A DNA stretch of 64,000 nt from Diospyros lotus (GCF_014633365.1 NC_068346.1:16637030-16701029); one strand, 5' to 3'; shown: positions 12,272 through 22,592, numbered from the stretch's first letter. Notes: generated by a model from the sequence alone, not told the origin. A program made the numbers and translations.

Positions 12272-12623
12272 TGTCAGATCCTAAGATCTGACAGTGGCTA
12301 TTTAGGGAAGAACTTAAGAATTAGAGAGAAATTTGGAGGGGCAATTTGACTGATGAGGGAGAACAGCAAGAATGGGAGAAAGAACAGAGGGTTAGAGAGA
12401 GAGAGAGAGGGGTGGGGGGGGGGGGGGAAGGATTCGATTAATATTCGCATGATCCTCATCCTCTTACAAGCAGTCTTTTATAGGCATTAGCTGGCTGCCA
12501 ACTGAAAGCATGTTCTTGAATATCAGCACCCATGTGCCTCTAACAGAATTACAAAATATCTCCTAACAAAAAATTGTAGCCCAATTACAATATTGCCCAT
12601 CTATTACCCCTAGGGTCGTGACA
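12272..12623 (-). repeat. 3' LTR of gypsy element G3
   Basis: Read on the minus strand it begins TGTCACGACCC and ends GGATCTGACA, a TG...CA LTR of 352 bp. The adjacent minus-strand purine tract AAGAGGGGGGAAAT lies just before the LTR start, as expected for a polypurine tract. The LTR contains a TATA-like segment near 12480 and a long G run at about 12411-12427. The sequence upstream on the minus strand encodes the end of a gypsy integrase, confirming orientation. Confidence 0.65.
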
Positions 12624-12661
12624 ATTTCCCCCCTCTTAAAAGATTTCTTGTCCCTAAGAAA

Positions 12662-13227
12662 TCACAACAGCTGAACCATGCTATGGAACTGTTTTAGTAG
12701 ATTAGGAAGACAATCCCAAGTGGTGTGGTCGGGATGCAAGTGAGACCGCTGCACAAGTACGTGTGTTATGGGCACTGATCCTTGGAAGATAACTCTCTTT
12801 TCCAGCCCTGCTAATGGTTCAACTTCTTCTGCCAAGTTTTCAGCTGGTGGGGGTAAATGAGGACTGGTGATATTAGTGGGTCCAATAGATTTCTTCAGGA
12901 AATAAATTTGGAAAACTGGGTGAATCTGCACATCAGGAGGGAGCTGCAAACAGTAGGCCACCTTCCCCCCCTTTTAGCCTCTAGTAGAAAAGGTTCATAG
13001 TACTTAGGGCTCAACTTGGATGCAAGGGAGGGAGAGAATGCATGCTGTGGACCTCTTCACCCTTAAATACACCTTATCTCCTACCTCAATCTCCCTCTCG
13101 CTTCTTTTTCTATTAGCAATTTGTTTCATGCGATTTTGCGTCACTGCCAACTCTTTTTTTCATCACTTGTAACATCTCGTGCTGATGCTACAAATAATAA
13201 TCCATTGTTTTTTCAATGTTTGGAGAC
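12662..13227 (-). pseudogene. Gypsy integrase C-terminal fragment (G3)
   Basis: The minus-strand frame at 12662-12961 encodes AYCLQLPPDVQIHPVFQ, the conserved tail of Ty3/gypsy integrase (the YKLxLPxxxxIHPVFH type), followed by a Pro/Glu-rich chromodomain-side tail. Weaker integrase similarity continues toward 13190 with frame breaks. At about 13228 the element is interrupted by a copia LTR, and its remaining 5' part is not found on the other side of the nest. Confidence 0.65.
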
Positions 13228-13455
13228 TGTATCATAGTTAGGAGAGAGCAAAAGTTCAGTTTACCCGAACTAACTGAACTTGTGAGAGAATAATTTGGAG
13301 AGGAAAACCTAAGAGACTAGCCTCTCTTAGCTTGTTATTTATAATAGGCATAATGATCCTTAATTTATAGGCTTAACCTAGGGCTAATTACAAGGCCTAA
13401 TAATTACAAATAAAATACATATAAAATATGTACAATTATATTAATAATTCTAATA
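13228..13455 (-). repeat. 3' LTR of copia element C1
   Basis: It is a 228 bp AT-rich segment starting TGTATCATAG on the plus strand and ending against the polypurine tract. A TATA-like TATAAATTA lies near 13368 on the minus strand, and AAGAGAGGCTAGTCTCTTAGG is a palindromic stretch near 13310. The termini are imperfect: the minus-strand start reads TA where TG is expected. Confidence 0.55.
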
Positions 13456-13559
13456 CTCCCCCTCAAGTTGGAGTGTAGATATCATATGCACCAAGCTTGT
13501 TACAAATATATTCAACCCAAGGACCCTTTAGAGACTTGGTGAAGACATCTACAAGTTGA

Positions 13560-14597
13560 TTATTAGAGTTAACAAACTTTATAATGATAACATCTTCAAC
13601 TAACTTCTTTCTAATAAAGTGATAGTCGATTTCAATATGCTTGGTTCATTCATGGAACACTGGATTGGAAACAATGTGCAGGGCAACCTGCAGGAGTTGC
13701 TTAAGTTAGACAAGGTCACAAGTTGTATTAGCCATAGCCCCATACTCTGCCTCTGCACTGAAACTCGCTACTACATTTTGTTTTTTACTTTTTTAAGAAA
13801 CTAGGGCTACGTTCTCTTTGAGTTTCAATTTTTAGTTTTGAGTTTTGAATTTATTTAGTTTTCTGCTTTGATAGTTTATTTTTAGAAAAACAGAAAATGC
13901 GTTATGTTTGTTATTCTAAAAAACTGTTTCTCAAAACAGAAAACTAGAAAACACGTTCTGTTTGGAATTTTGAGAATAATTTTTTAATGTTATTTTATTC
14001 AATAAATTAAAACTATTTAATGTTAATATATTATTAAGAAATATATACATTTTAAAGTTGGTGAATCTTGCAATATTTTTTCCCATTACAGGAATAAAAT
14101 ACGAATAAATAAATAAATTGCCTTCTCTTTTTCATATTTTGGTTGTTTTGGCTTAAAATAGCCACAACAACTTTTGTTGTTTTGAGTTTTCTTTACATTT
14201 TTTTTTTTTTTGTTTTCAAAATGCGTTTTTGAAAACAACAAAGTAAACGCGTTTTCACTGTTTTAGAAAACTGAAAATTGAAAATAGCTTGAAAACAGTA
14301 AAGAGAATGGGCCCTAGATTTCCTCCCACAAGAACACAATACCCAGAAGTTAACCTATGATCAGAAGGAGATCTTACCCAATTTGTATATGCATAATAAC
14401 AAATATCTGTGTTCCTTATTCTCGTAGAGTAGCCCTTTACCCGGTACTCTTTTGATGTATCTCAGAATCCGAATAACAACATCCCAGTGAGAATCACATA
14501 GAGAACTGAGAAACTGACTAACTACACTCACATCAAAAGCAATGTCATGACGAGTGACTGTGAGATAGTTCAACCTGACTACTAGTCTTCGATACAT
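13560..14597 (-). pseudogene. Copia RNase H region of C1, split by the MITE
   Basis: The frame at 14361-14597 carries the typical linker RRLVVRLNYLTVTRHDIAF, then VVSQFL and RILRYIKRVPGKGLLY. The RNase H motif ending SGYCVLVGGNL is at about 14314-14345. After the MITE, the motif resumes below 13800 with the NVVASFSAEAEYGAM type sequence (SAEAEYRAM in intact copies) and continues toward the polypurine tract. Stop codons and frame shifts are present. Confidence 0.6.
13804..14313. mobile_element. Tourist-like MITE (copy 2) inserted in copia RNase H
   Basis: The left end GGGCTACGTTCTCTTTG and the reverse complement of the right end (GGCCCATTCTCTTTAC) form imperfect terminal inverted repeats. They are flanked by the three-base duplication CTA at 13801-13803 and 14314-14316. 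Three-base duplications ending in TA are typical of PIF/Harbinger-derived Tourist elements. The insert splits the RNase H motif of C1 between the GGNL and VS parts, and deleting it with one CTA copy rejoins that motif. The element has no ORF of note. Confidence 0.65.
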
Positions 14598-14858
14598 TCT
14601 AGAGGATCTGAAAAGAGCTCCCTTTATCTCGATAAGAGTTTGACATTCGGGTCCATTAGAGTGTCAACTGGTTTGCAGTTTTTCATACCCAGTTTCTTCT
14701 AAGATGTCAAGTGCATGCTTCCTCTGAGAGAATTGAGATACCATCTCTTGATTGTGCAACTTCAATACTCAAGAAATACCGGAGTTTGTCTAGGTCTTAG
14801 GTTTAAAAGTGCTGATTTAGACGCTCCTTCAACTTTTGTATGTCAACCTAATCACTCC

Positions 14859-15636
14859 TTATGATAACAATGTCATCCACATAAACAACAAGGTAGATAA
14901 ATAAAGAATAGTAGTGTCGATAGAAAATCGAATGATCAGTTTCACTTCGGATGAGACTAAAGGCTTGAACCACAGTGCTGAATTGTCGAACCACGCTCGC
15001 AGAGATTGTTTTAGACTATAGAGAGACTTCTTGAGTTTGCAGACTATATTGGACTCTCCCTGAGCAATAAAACTAGGTGGTTGTTCCATATAAACCTCCT
15101 CTTGCAAATCACCATGGAGAAAAACATTTTTAATATCCAGCTATCCAGCTGATAGAGCGGCCAAAATGACGCATGGCAGTTATAGAGAGAAATAGGTGAA
15201 CGTAAGCCATTTTAGCAACATGAGAGAAGGTATCACTGTAATCCAACCCATAGATTTGTTTAAAACTTTTGGCAACCAAGCGAGCCTTAAGACAATTCAC
15301 TTGTCCATTGGGGCCCACTTTAGGGGTGAACACCCCTCGGCTACCAACGAGAGTCTTTCTTGGTGGTAAAGGCATCAAATTCCAAGTACCATTTGAATGT
15401 AAGGCTTCAATCTCATCTAACATAGCCTGGCGCCAACCAGGATGCGACATGGCTTCACATGTGGTTTTTGAAACAAAAACAAAGGAAGGACTCGAAACAA
15501 AGGCATTATAAGTAGGTGACAAACGGTCATAGCACAAAAAGTTATAAAGAAGGTGTGGATTATGAGTAGATCTTGCACCTTTGCGGAGAGCAACAAGAAG
15601 GCTATCTGGCTTAGGATCCGTACCATGAGGAACCAC
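14859..15636 (-). pseudogene. Copia reverse transcriptase of C1, frameshifted
   Basis: The N-terminal part (15130-15636) has SHPGWRQAMLDEIEALHSNG, TWNLMPLPP, KARLVAKSFKQIYGLDYSDTFSHVAK, all standard copia RT landmarks. The next part, in another frame (14859-15107), has [20 protein letters not shown] and [15 protein letters not shown]. The catalytic YVDD region follows but is out of frame. The break near 15120 and others make this a pseudogene. Confidence 0.7.
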
Positions 15637-16389
15637 TAACGGAGAGAGTGAGTTTGTAGAGTTTTATTCTAGAGAAATGTTGGCGTCGACAGTGAGCTGA
15701 GGACGACGATGATATGTAAGAAATAGAGGATCCGTGGAATATGGACCTGAAGATTGTAGGGGGGGCTCCATAGAGGAGGAGACAGACCCGAAAAGGGCAA
15801 TGGAAGAGAAGAAAAAAGAATAGGAAATACCTGGTCAAGGCTCTATGAATTAGGCTAAGCAATCGAGAAGAAAGATTGTTGTTCAAAGAAGGTAACATCA
15901 GTAGACATAAGATAGTGGTTCAACTCAGGAGAGTAACATTTATAGCCTTCTGCAAGCAGGAGTAGCCGAAAAAGATACACTTAAGAGATTTGACATCAAG
16001 TTTATCCTGTCCAGGTAAAAAAGATGCATAAAACCGGGTACATCCAAATACACGAAGAGGAACAAAATAAAGTGGCTGTGTAGGGAACAAAAGAGAATGA
16101 GGAATTTTATCCTGTAACATTGAAGATGACATGTGATTTATCAGATAACATACAGTAAGAACAACATCTCCCCAAAATTTGGTTGATAGATTGGCATGTA
16201 AAAGTAGTGTCCATGCAGTTTCAATGAGATGGCGATTTTTACGCTCAACAACACCATTTTGTTAAGGTGTGTAAGGATAAGAAGATTGATACAGGATGAC
16301 ATTAGCAGTCATGAAAGCAATAAATTGAGAGGAAAAATACTCAGGGGCATTATCACTATGTAAAGCACGTATAGAAACTCCAAACTGTG
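15611..16389 (-). pseudogene. Copia integrase C-terminal part of C1
   Basis: The frame at 15920-16132 encodes LQDKIPHSLLFP, LRVFGCTRFYASFLPGQDKLD and KCIFFGYSCLQK, the conserved GKE-like tail of copia integrase. Upstream on the minus strand (16140-16389) more integrase similarity is visible, including the NGV...ER...L region around 16200-16260, until the G2 LTR cuts it at 16390. A Ser-rich linker toward RT follows below 15900. Confidence 0.65.
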
Positions 16390-16695
16390 TGTCAGATCCT
16401 TGGAGATTTGACAATGTTTCTCAAGAATTCAAGGGGAAAATTCTAGAGAATAAAGGAAATCAATAGAGAGAAAAGAGAGAGAGATGAGAGAATTGAGAGA
16501 GAGACTGAAATAAGGGAGAAATTCAGAGTGAATTCAAATTCAATTTTCTACATGCCTCATTACATGGGAACAAGTCCTTATATACTAGATCCCGCATCCA
16601 TACTCTTGCGAAAGGTAAACTTTATTTACATTGATGCCCCTCCTAGAATTAGCTAACAAACTCCTAACCGCCTTTTAAGTGTTTAGGCCATGGCA
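16390..16695 (-). repeat. 3' LTR of gypsy element G2
   Basis: On the plus strand it starts TGTCAGATCC and ends at the TGGCA before a pyrimidine-rich tract, AATTTCCCCCTACTTGG, which is the polypurine tract on the minus strand. Its terminus matches the G3 LTR (TGTCAGATCC), so G2 and G3 belong to related families. A TATATA-like site lies near 16578. Confidence 0.6.
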
Positions 16696-17054
16696 ATTTC
16701 CCCCTACTTGGAACATTTCTTCTCCTCAAGAAATGCTAAGTAGACTAGTTGCTTGAGGAAATTGCCTAAGTAAATCAGGCAAGTGTGCCCAAGTGCTGTT
16801 ATCCTGATGAAGGTTTGACCACTTCACCAACACCTAGATGATGGGAGGTCCATGCTTGTATAGGACCCTCCAATCTAGTATGGACCTAGGCTCTGCTGTC
16901 GCATCCCCATCCTTAGATAGTTGGGGAAGGCTGGAGGCCACTTATTGTGTCCCCATTGATCTCTTGAGCAAAGAGACGTGAGTTTGTCGGCCACATTCCC
17001 AACCTTAGGTACAATCGGGTAGGGTCCATAATACCTGGGGCTCAACTTGGTCAT

Positions 17055-17450
17055 TGATATGACCCTAGGGTTTGGCTAGGGTTTAGGAAGTAAATTGGTA
17101 AGAATTAGAGGAAGAAAGAACGGAAAGGGAGGGAAAGAGAGAACAAAACAGAAAGAATGGTGGGAGAAGAGAGAAAACCAAGGGAAAGCTAGGAGAATTG
17201 AAAGAGGGAAATGGAATTCAATTGTTATTCAAATCATACCTTTCTCTAACTATGCCAGCCTCTTTATAGGCTTACAATTGAAGGAAATAACAGAAAATAC
17301 AACAAACTAACTACTCTAACAGCCTTGCTAACTGTTTATAAAAGAGTAAGTTATTCTCGCCTAACCTCTAAACTTCTACAATTAGCTCTACAACTTATAC
17401 ACCAAGGATTCCCCCCCACCAATTACAATCATATCCTTAGGGTCATGACA
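17055..17450 (-). repeat. 3' LTR of G4
   Basis: On the minus strand it begins TGTCATGACCC and ends GGGTCATATCA. It matches the other LTR over its whole length with scattered substitutions and one small indel. It carries the TTTATAGGC/TATAAAGAGG motif near 17260 that probably serves as the promoter on the minus strand. Confidence 0.85.
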
Positions 17451-17691
17451 ATCCCCACCCCTTCAAACAATTCTTGTTCCCAAGAATTGACAGCTGTTGA
17501 CCTGTTCTTCATCCAATACTAGTCTTAACAATCTAATTTATTTTTATCCTTTTTTTCCTGGCGCTCCTACTTCTAAGCTTTGTCCCGTCTTCCCTTACAT
17601 TCTGTTGCTTTTGTTTTTCCTGCACAAATGGAGTGTAGACTCCAAGAATCACCATATCATGGCTCCCTTCTCCAATGTCAAATCTCCCGAA

Positions 17692-18519
17692 CTAGATGGC
17701 AGCAACCTCCTCTTCCACAATATCAAAACTCCCAAGCCATATGGATGCACCCTTCTCTTCCTTCACCTTCCGAATCTTGTCTAGACCAAGTAACATGGCA
17801 GCAATACTGTCATAGTGCCCGATATCAAAATTATTCACAATAGCAAGGGAATTTTCTTCGGCTAGAATTACTTTAATCTGTGACCCTTCCATCTTTTCCA
17901 AAACTAAAGGCAAGGAAGCCATTCTCTTAGAATCTGCTTCCTCAGAACCATTCTTACCTTCAGGCTCTAGTTTTTGCCTTTGGTCTAAGTCTTCATCGAT
18001 TGCATGTTTCCCTTCAACAACTTCAGTATCAGCTTCCTTAGAACCGTTGTTAAGTAGTTCCAGTCCAGATTGTTCCGTTAAAGCTCCTTTAGCTACATAT
18101 AGTCCTTTACAAACTTGCGAGCTACTCTTACGATAACTTTCCGGTGGCAGTCCATGCTTTCTACAAATGGCTTCTAGTGCCAATTCTTGCAGCCTCACTT
18201 TCTTCACCGCTCGTTCCACCATAGTAGGGCAGAACATTTTCACACTGAGCCTGAACGCATTGTCAAGACCATTAATGAATCTTGATACAAAGTAATGTTC
18301 TGACAAGGCTAGCTGAAAGCTCCACATCAATGCCCCTAATTCTTCAAACCTCTCTTGATATTCAATCACTGATCCTTCCTGCTTAAGCTTGTTGAACTAC
18401 TCAATCACATCAGTCATATTCTTCTTCCCAAATTGGTCACACAGATCTTTAGCAAAGTCAGTCCACCTGACCTCCCCTTCCCTTGTTGCAGCACATAGTC
18501 CATCAGCCATCTCCTCCAT
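17692..18519 (-). pseudogene. Gag-like protein of G4 with one internal stop
   Basis: The frame starts with ATG at 18519 (MEEMADGLCAATREGEVRW) and continues with FAKDLCDQFGKKNMTDVIE, then a TAG at 18397-18399. It continues in frame with KLKQEGSVIEYQERFEELG, the conserved core of Retrotrans_gag. After the core comes VRLQELALEAICRKHGLPP, closely parallel to the gag of neighbouring gypsy element G1 (QELALEAIFRKHKLQP). The C-terminal half is acidic and Lys-rich, with no zinc knuckle and no protease. The shared gag type suggests that G4 depended on a G1/G2-like partner for reverse transcription and integration. Confidence 0.7.
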
Positions 18520-20131
18520 TCAATTCCTTGAAAATTCACTGTTATAACAACTCAGCTTCTGAGGATCTCTTCGGAAATTTATTCCGGTACTAAAATTCAG
18601 CAACCCAAGCCAATGCAATGGTTGCTTCCAATTCAACAACCTTAATTCCTGCAGCCTAACAACCTCCAAATCAATTTTTTTTTTTTTTTTGAAATATGAT
18701 AGCAACTACGATGGCTCCAATTGCTCAGATTCACTTCTCACCATTCACTTCTCACCACTTCTTGCTCAAGAATCAACGTTGGAGATTACCAAATCGAGAT
18801 TCATCCATTTGAAATTAATAACTGAGGATCATTGACCTATTCTAATTCAGCAACTTCCTTCCTGAATCGTCCCTGGCTCGCTTCTGAAACACTTATGCTG
18901 TGCAACTCTTCTTCTTAAACCTAATTGAGTTTGTTTAGCCTTCTGGTTCGCCTACTCACAGCTTCCAACTTCACCAAAATTCCATCACTATAACCTCGCA
19001 AAGCAGCCTCGATCAGCCCTATCCTGATTCGCTTAACTCAGAAGCAACAATTGAGATCTGAATTTCTGCTCCCGATCGCGCCTGCCTTCTCACCTCAACC
19101 ACATGCAGCAAGTTTGTCGAAATCAAAGTGATTCAAGGATCGCCTCCGTCTCACCCAATCACTGACCTCTGCTTGAGATTACCCTAAATTCTTGAATCGC
19201 CCATTGTCTCCGGAATTCTTGGAATTTGCTGCTCTTGATTTGCCTTCTAATTCCCCTTGATATCCTATTGGAATTCTTTCGACCTGCATAATCTTCACTC
19301 CCAAGCCAAAGTTGCTTTGCTCGGCTTCGCTTTTCAAATCCAAACTTGCTTTGCTCAACTACGCCTTCCAATTCGCGTTTAATTCTGCCTTGCAACTGGT
19401 CACTGGGTTGGATTGCCTGGCCCGCTCAATTTCGATTCATCTCTTGTACTTTCGAGTCGACTTCTTCAAATTGACAACATGAGAATCGCCGCTAGCGAAA
19501 ATCTGCTTCTGGACAGTTTTCGATCTCAATGGCCCAAGGCTTTGCTTCTCATTGCAACTTCCTTCTCGTCGAATTCGGTGCCTTCTTCTCTCACCCGATC
19601 ACCGTCCAAGGCCTGGAGAACCACTAGCTTCGCTGCAATCTTCTTGGAGTCACTGTCGCCACCCAATCACTGACCAAAGCTCCGTAACCACCAGAATTCC
19701 TTATCTCTGCCTTGGCTCAAAATCGCAGCACTCCGCTTCCAGATTACAGCTTTTGACTGAATCAAGTCAGAGATCACCTGGCCGCAATTCATCGGAATTC
19801 CACCAACCTCTGTCCAGTCATAATTGATAGATTTGCCTCAAGCTCCACTGCAAATGCTAACGATCTGCTATTATGAACTTAATCGCCACTTGCAGAAATC
19901 ATACTAGACAAGATCGCTCACTATGAATCCACCGATTCTGGAAATTGCTTGGTCAGATACGATTTTGCTTCACCTACAATTCGTCACCTGCTGGAGTTCG
20001 ACAAACCTCAAAATTGAGTCGATTGTTTGATCTCGATCAATCGAAATTCGCCTTGGCTAACTGCTAAAGCTTCTGGATCACAGCCAAGAGTCGTCGAAAT
20101 TACTTAACAGAGAGAACTGTCGAGGAACGGT
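18520..20131 (-). other. Internal non-coding leader of G4
   Basis: Between the primer site and the gag start are 1.6 kb without a recognisable coding domain. A T16-17 run lies at about 18675-18691. Short plus-strand ORFs (19413-19827) have no known domain and lie opposite the leader. Long untranslated leaders are common in gypsy-derived non-autonomous elements. Confidence 0.45.
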
Positions 20132-20144
20132 GGCTCTGATACCA
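20132..20144 (-). promoter_or_regulatory. Primer-binding site of G4 (initiator Met tRNA)
   Basis: The minus strand reads TGGTATCAGAGCC, complementary to the 3' end of plant initiator-Met tRNA. It lies two bases inside the 5' LTR and sets the element's orientation as minus. Confidence 0.85.
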
Positions 20145-20146
20145 AA

Positions 20147-20545
20147 TGACACGACCCTAGGGTTTGGCTAGGGTTTAGGAAGTAAATTGGTAAGAATTAG
20201 AGGAAGAAAGAGCAGAAAGGGAGGGAAAGAGAGAACAAAACAGAAAGAATGGTGGGAGAAGAGAGAAAACCAAGGGAAAGCTAGGAGAATTGAAAGAGGG
20301 AAATGGAATTCAATTGTTATTCAAATCATGCCTTTCTCTAACTATGTCAGCCTCTTTATAGGCTTACAATTGAAGGAAATAACAGAAAATACAACCAACT
20401 AACTACTCAACAGCCTTGCTAACTGTTTATACAAGAGTTAGTTATTCTCGCCTAACCTCTAAACTTCTACAATTAGCTCTACAACTTATACGCCATGGAT
20501 TCCCCCCCCCCCAAAAATTACAATCATATTCTCAGGGTCATGACA
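20147..20545 (-). repeat. 5' LTR of G4
   Basis: On the minus strand it runs from TGTCATGACCC to GGTCGTGTCA. It differs from the 3' LTR at roughly 15 positions, mostly transitions plus a C-run length change near 20503. This indicates an old but not ancient insertion. Confidence 0.85.
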
Positions 20546-20550
20546 GTCAC

Positions 20551-21640
20551 CTGGCCTTGAGCAATTGCCTTGAGATGGGTTGGAATGAGTTTCAAATACA
20601 TGCTTTCCCCTACCTCAAACTCCCTTCCACTCTTATGATCTGCATACTGTTTCATGTGGTTCTGAGCCAAAGCTAGCTCCTCCTTAAGTTGTTGTAACAC
20701 CCTTTGCCTTTTCTCTAGGTATGCTTCCACAGTGGCCACTATGGTTTGTTCTCCTACAGCTGGAAGTAGTGGAGGCTTGCAATCAAACAATGCTTCAAAA
20801 GGTGATCTCTTAATTGATGCATGATGGCTGGAATTGTACCACCATTGTGCAAGTGAGATCCACTTATGCCAACCTTTAGGATGCAAGAAACATAAACACC
20901 TCAAATAGCTCTCCACACATTGATTGACTCATTCAGTTTGTCCATCCGTTTGAGTATGGTATGCTGTAGATATCTTGAGCTTCACCCCCAAGGATTTCAT
21001 CAACTCTTGCCAAAAGAGACTGGTGAAAATCTTATCTCAATTTGAAATTATTGCATTAGGAACTCATGTAGCTTCACCACCTGATCCAAGAAAACCCTGG
21101 CCATTTCCTGAGCAATATAAGGGTGAGTGAGACCAAGGAAATGTGCAAACTTACTGAATTGGTCCACCACTACCATAATACAATCCCTACCTTCTGATTT
21201 AGGTAAGCCCTCAATGAAGTCCATGGTTATAGTCTCACAGGCCTGTGCAGGGATAGATAAAGGCTATAATAAACCGAGCGGAGCTATTGTTTCATACTTT
21301 CATTGTCTGCAAGTGTCATAGGCCATCACATATTTAGTTACATACCTTTTGAGTTGAGGTTAATAAAAGATCTGCCTTATCTTGTAGTATGGGTTCTGAA
21401 TTCCCAAATGACCTCCCAAAGGAGATTCATGAGGGAACTTAATATTGTCTTCCTTAATGCCTCACAACTGCCGATCACCAGCCTTTCCTTGTACCTTATC
21501 ACCCCCTAATTAAGTGTATACCCAAGCCTTCCATTTGGATTCAAAATCAACTCCTCCAATAATTCCTTCATCTTTTCATCTCCTTCATAGCTAGCCTCCA
21601 CTTCTTGATGTCAATTCGGTACAATAACAGTAATGGCAAC
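20551..21640 (-). pseudogene. Gypsy integrase of G2 (core and C-terminal part)
   Basis: The frame at about 20551-20916 encodes ESYLRCLCFLHPKGWHKW, LAQWWYNSSHHASIKRSPFE and ALFDCKPP, then QYADHKSGREFEVGESMYLKL, the standard end of the gypsy integrase core and its C-terminal domain. A TGA disrupts the GQTE motif near 20946. Upstream, interrupted frames to about 21.6 kb cover the zinc-binding and catalytic regions. The frame is broken at 20546-20550 by G4 and resumes near 17050 with a KLSPRYYGPY-like motif. Confidence 0.7.
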
Positions 21641-21686
21641 TGCTTGTCCTTCCCTTGAACACCTAGATAGGGCACCAGCAGCCATA

Positions 21687-22060
21687 TTTTCTCTTCCTTT
21701 TCTATACTATATGCTGTAATCTAGGCCCATAAGCTTAGCCATACCCTTCCTCTGGAGGTGTGTATGAGGCTTTTGCTGTAGCAAGAATTTAAGGCTTTTA
21801 TGATCAGTTCTAATTATGAACTATAAGCTTAGCCATACCCTTCCTCTGGAGGTGTGTATGAGGCTTTTGCTGTAGCAAGAATTTAAGGCTTTCATGGTTA
21901 GTTCTAATTTAGGGCCACATTTTCTCTTCCTTTTCTATACTATATGCTGTAATCTAGGCCCATAAGCTTAGCCATACCCTTCCTCTGGAGGTGTGTACGA
22001 GGCTTTTGCTGTAGCAAGAATTTAAGACTTTCATGATTAGTTCTAATTATGAACTGACCC
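21687..22060. repeat. Tandem triplication inside G2 RNase H
   Basis: A unit starting ATAAGCTTAGCCATACCC and running through GGAGGTGTGTATGAGGC to AAGAATTTAAGGCTT occurs three times, beginning at about 21728, 21823 and 21962. A longer flank (TTTTCTCTTCCTTTTCTATAC at 21687) is also duplicated near 21920. The spacing differs (95 and 139 bases), so duplication occurred in two steps. No fourth copy was seen. Confidence 0.7.
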
Positions 22061-22440
22061 CCTTTCAAATAGTGTCTCCACCTGTCAACCACCATCACTA
22101 CCGCCAATAGCTCCTCCCCGTATATGCTAAGTCCCAAATGTCTAGGGGACAAAGCTTGGCTAAGATAAGCCAAAGGCCTTCCTTCTTGCATTAACATTGC
22201 CCCAACTTGCATACCACAAGTATTAGTTTCTAGTATGAAGGGCTTACTGAAATCTGATAACCTAGTACTAGTGCCTTACTCATAGCTCCCTTTAATTGTT
22301 CAAACGCCTTCTCTGCCTCTGGACCCTGCTTGAACCCATCCTTTAATAATTCTGTTAAGGGCCAGCTTATGACAACATAATTTCTCACAAACCTCCGGTA
22401 GTATCTAGTTAACCCCAAAAAACCTCTTGAGGCCTCAATG
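21940..22440 (-). pseudogene. Gypsy RT connection and RNase H fragment of G2
   Basis: The frame at 22230-22418 has [13 protein letters not shown] and [10 protein letters not shown] then [17 protein letters not shown], the RT thumb/connection. The frame at 21940-22212 has QVGAMLMQEGRPLAYLSQAL, LSIYGEELLAVVMVVDRWRH and NHESLKFLLQQK, the gypsy RNase H. The reading frame changes between them, and upstream RT sequence ends at about 22440. Confidence 0.7.
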
Positions 22441-22441
22441 T

Positions 22442-22592
22442 TAGTAGGCCTGGGCTCTGATTTTGCCCTCCAAATTCTCTCTCTCTCTCTCTCTCTCGAT
22501 CCTTCTCTCCCTCACTCTCTGTTATTCCAATTCCTCCTAACCCCTTCTCTGATTCTCGCTAATTTGGTGAGAATTCACTATCAGATCTGACA
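22442..22592 (+). repeat. LTR-like spacer between gypsy copies, inverted relative to them
   Basis: Read on the minus strand this 150 bp piece starts TGTCAGATCTGA and continues to a GAGAGA run and AATTTGGAGGGCAAAA. The G3 LTR has the same features (TGTCAGATCC, then AAATTTGGAGGGGCAA and a GA run) on the plus strand. The piece therefore looks like a gypsy LTR end in the opposite orientation. It includes a (CT)n microsatellite near 22478-22498. It separates truncated copy G1 from truncated copy G2. Confidence 0.4.

Larger units (their letters stand above)
13228..16389 (-). mobile_element. Ty1/copia retrotransposon C1, 3' part (LTR, RNase H, RT, part of integrase)
   Basis: On the minus strand the order is integrase C-terminus, reverse transcriptase, RNase H, polypurine tract, 3' LTR, which is the copia order. 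The LTR is 13228-13455. The tract TTGAGGGGGAG lies just before it (13456-13466). The copy is cut at 16390 inside integrase by the LTR of gypsy element G2, so gag, protease, the integrase core and the 5' LTR are missing. It carries an internal MITE in RNase H and several frameshifts and stops, so it is dead. Confidence 0.75.
17055..20545 (-). mobile_element. Non-autonomous LTR retrotransposon G4 (gag-only, TR-GAG-like), 3491 bp
   Basis: Two nearly identical LTRs (17055-17450 and 20147-20545, about 96% identical by eye) bracket an internal region of about 2.7 kb. On the minus strand the 5' LTR is followed two bases later by the initiator-Met tRNA site TGGTATCAGAGCC (20132-20144). A purine tract, GAAGGGGTGGGGATT, precedes the 3' LTR. 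The only coding sequence is a gag-like frame; no protease, RT, RNase H or integrase was seen. The element is flanked by GTCAT (17050-17054) and GTCAC (20546-20550), a target duplication with one mismatch, inside the integrase of G2. Removing it with one copy of the duplication leaves that integrase frame open across the junction. Confidence 0.85.
16390..22440 (-). mobile_element. Ty3/gypsy retrotransposon G2, 3' part, split by element G4
   Basis: On the minus strand the order is RT connection/RNase H (22.4-21.9 kb), integrase (about 21.6-20.55 kb), the G4 insertion (17055-20545), the end of integrase (about 17050-16740), a polypurine tract and a 3' LTR (16390-16695). gag, protease and the RT core are missing. 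Stops (for example inside the GQTE motif near 20946) and a tandem triplication in RNase H make it inactive. It lies within copia C1. Confidence 0.7.

Noticed and set aside
19413..19827. Plus-strand Ser/Pro-rich ORFs
   Set aside because: They lie opposite the untranslated leader of G4 and have no known domain.
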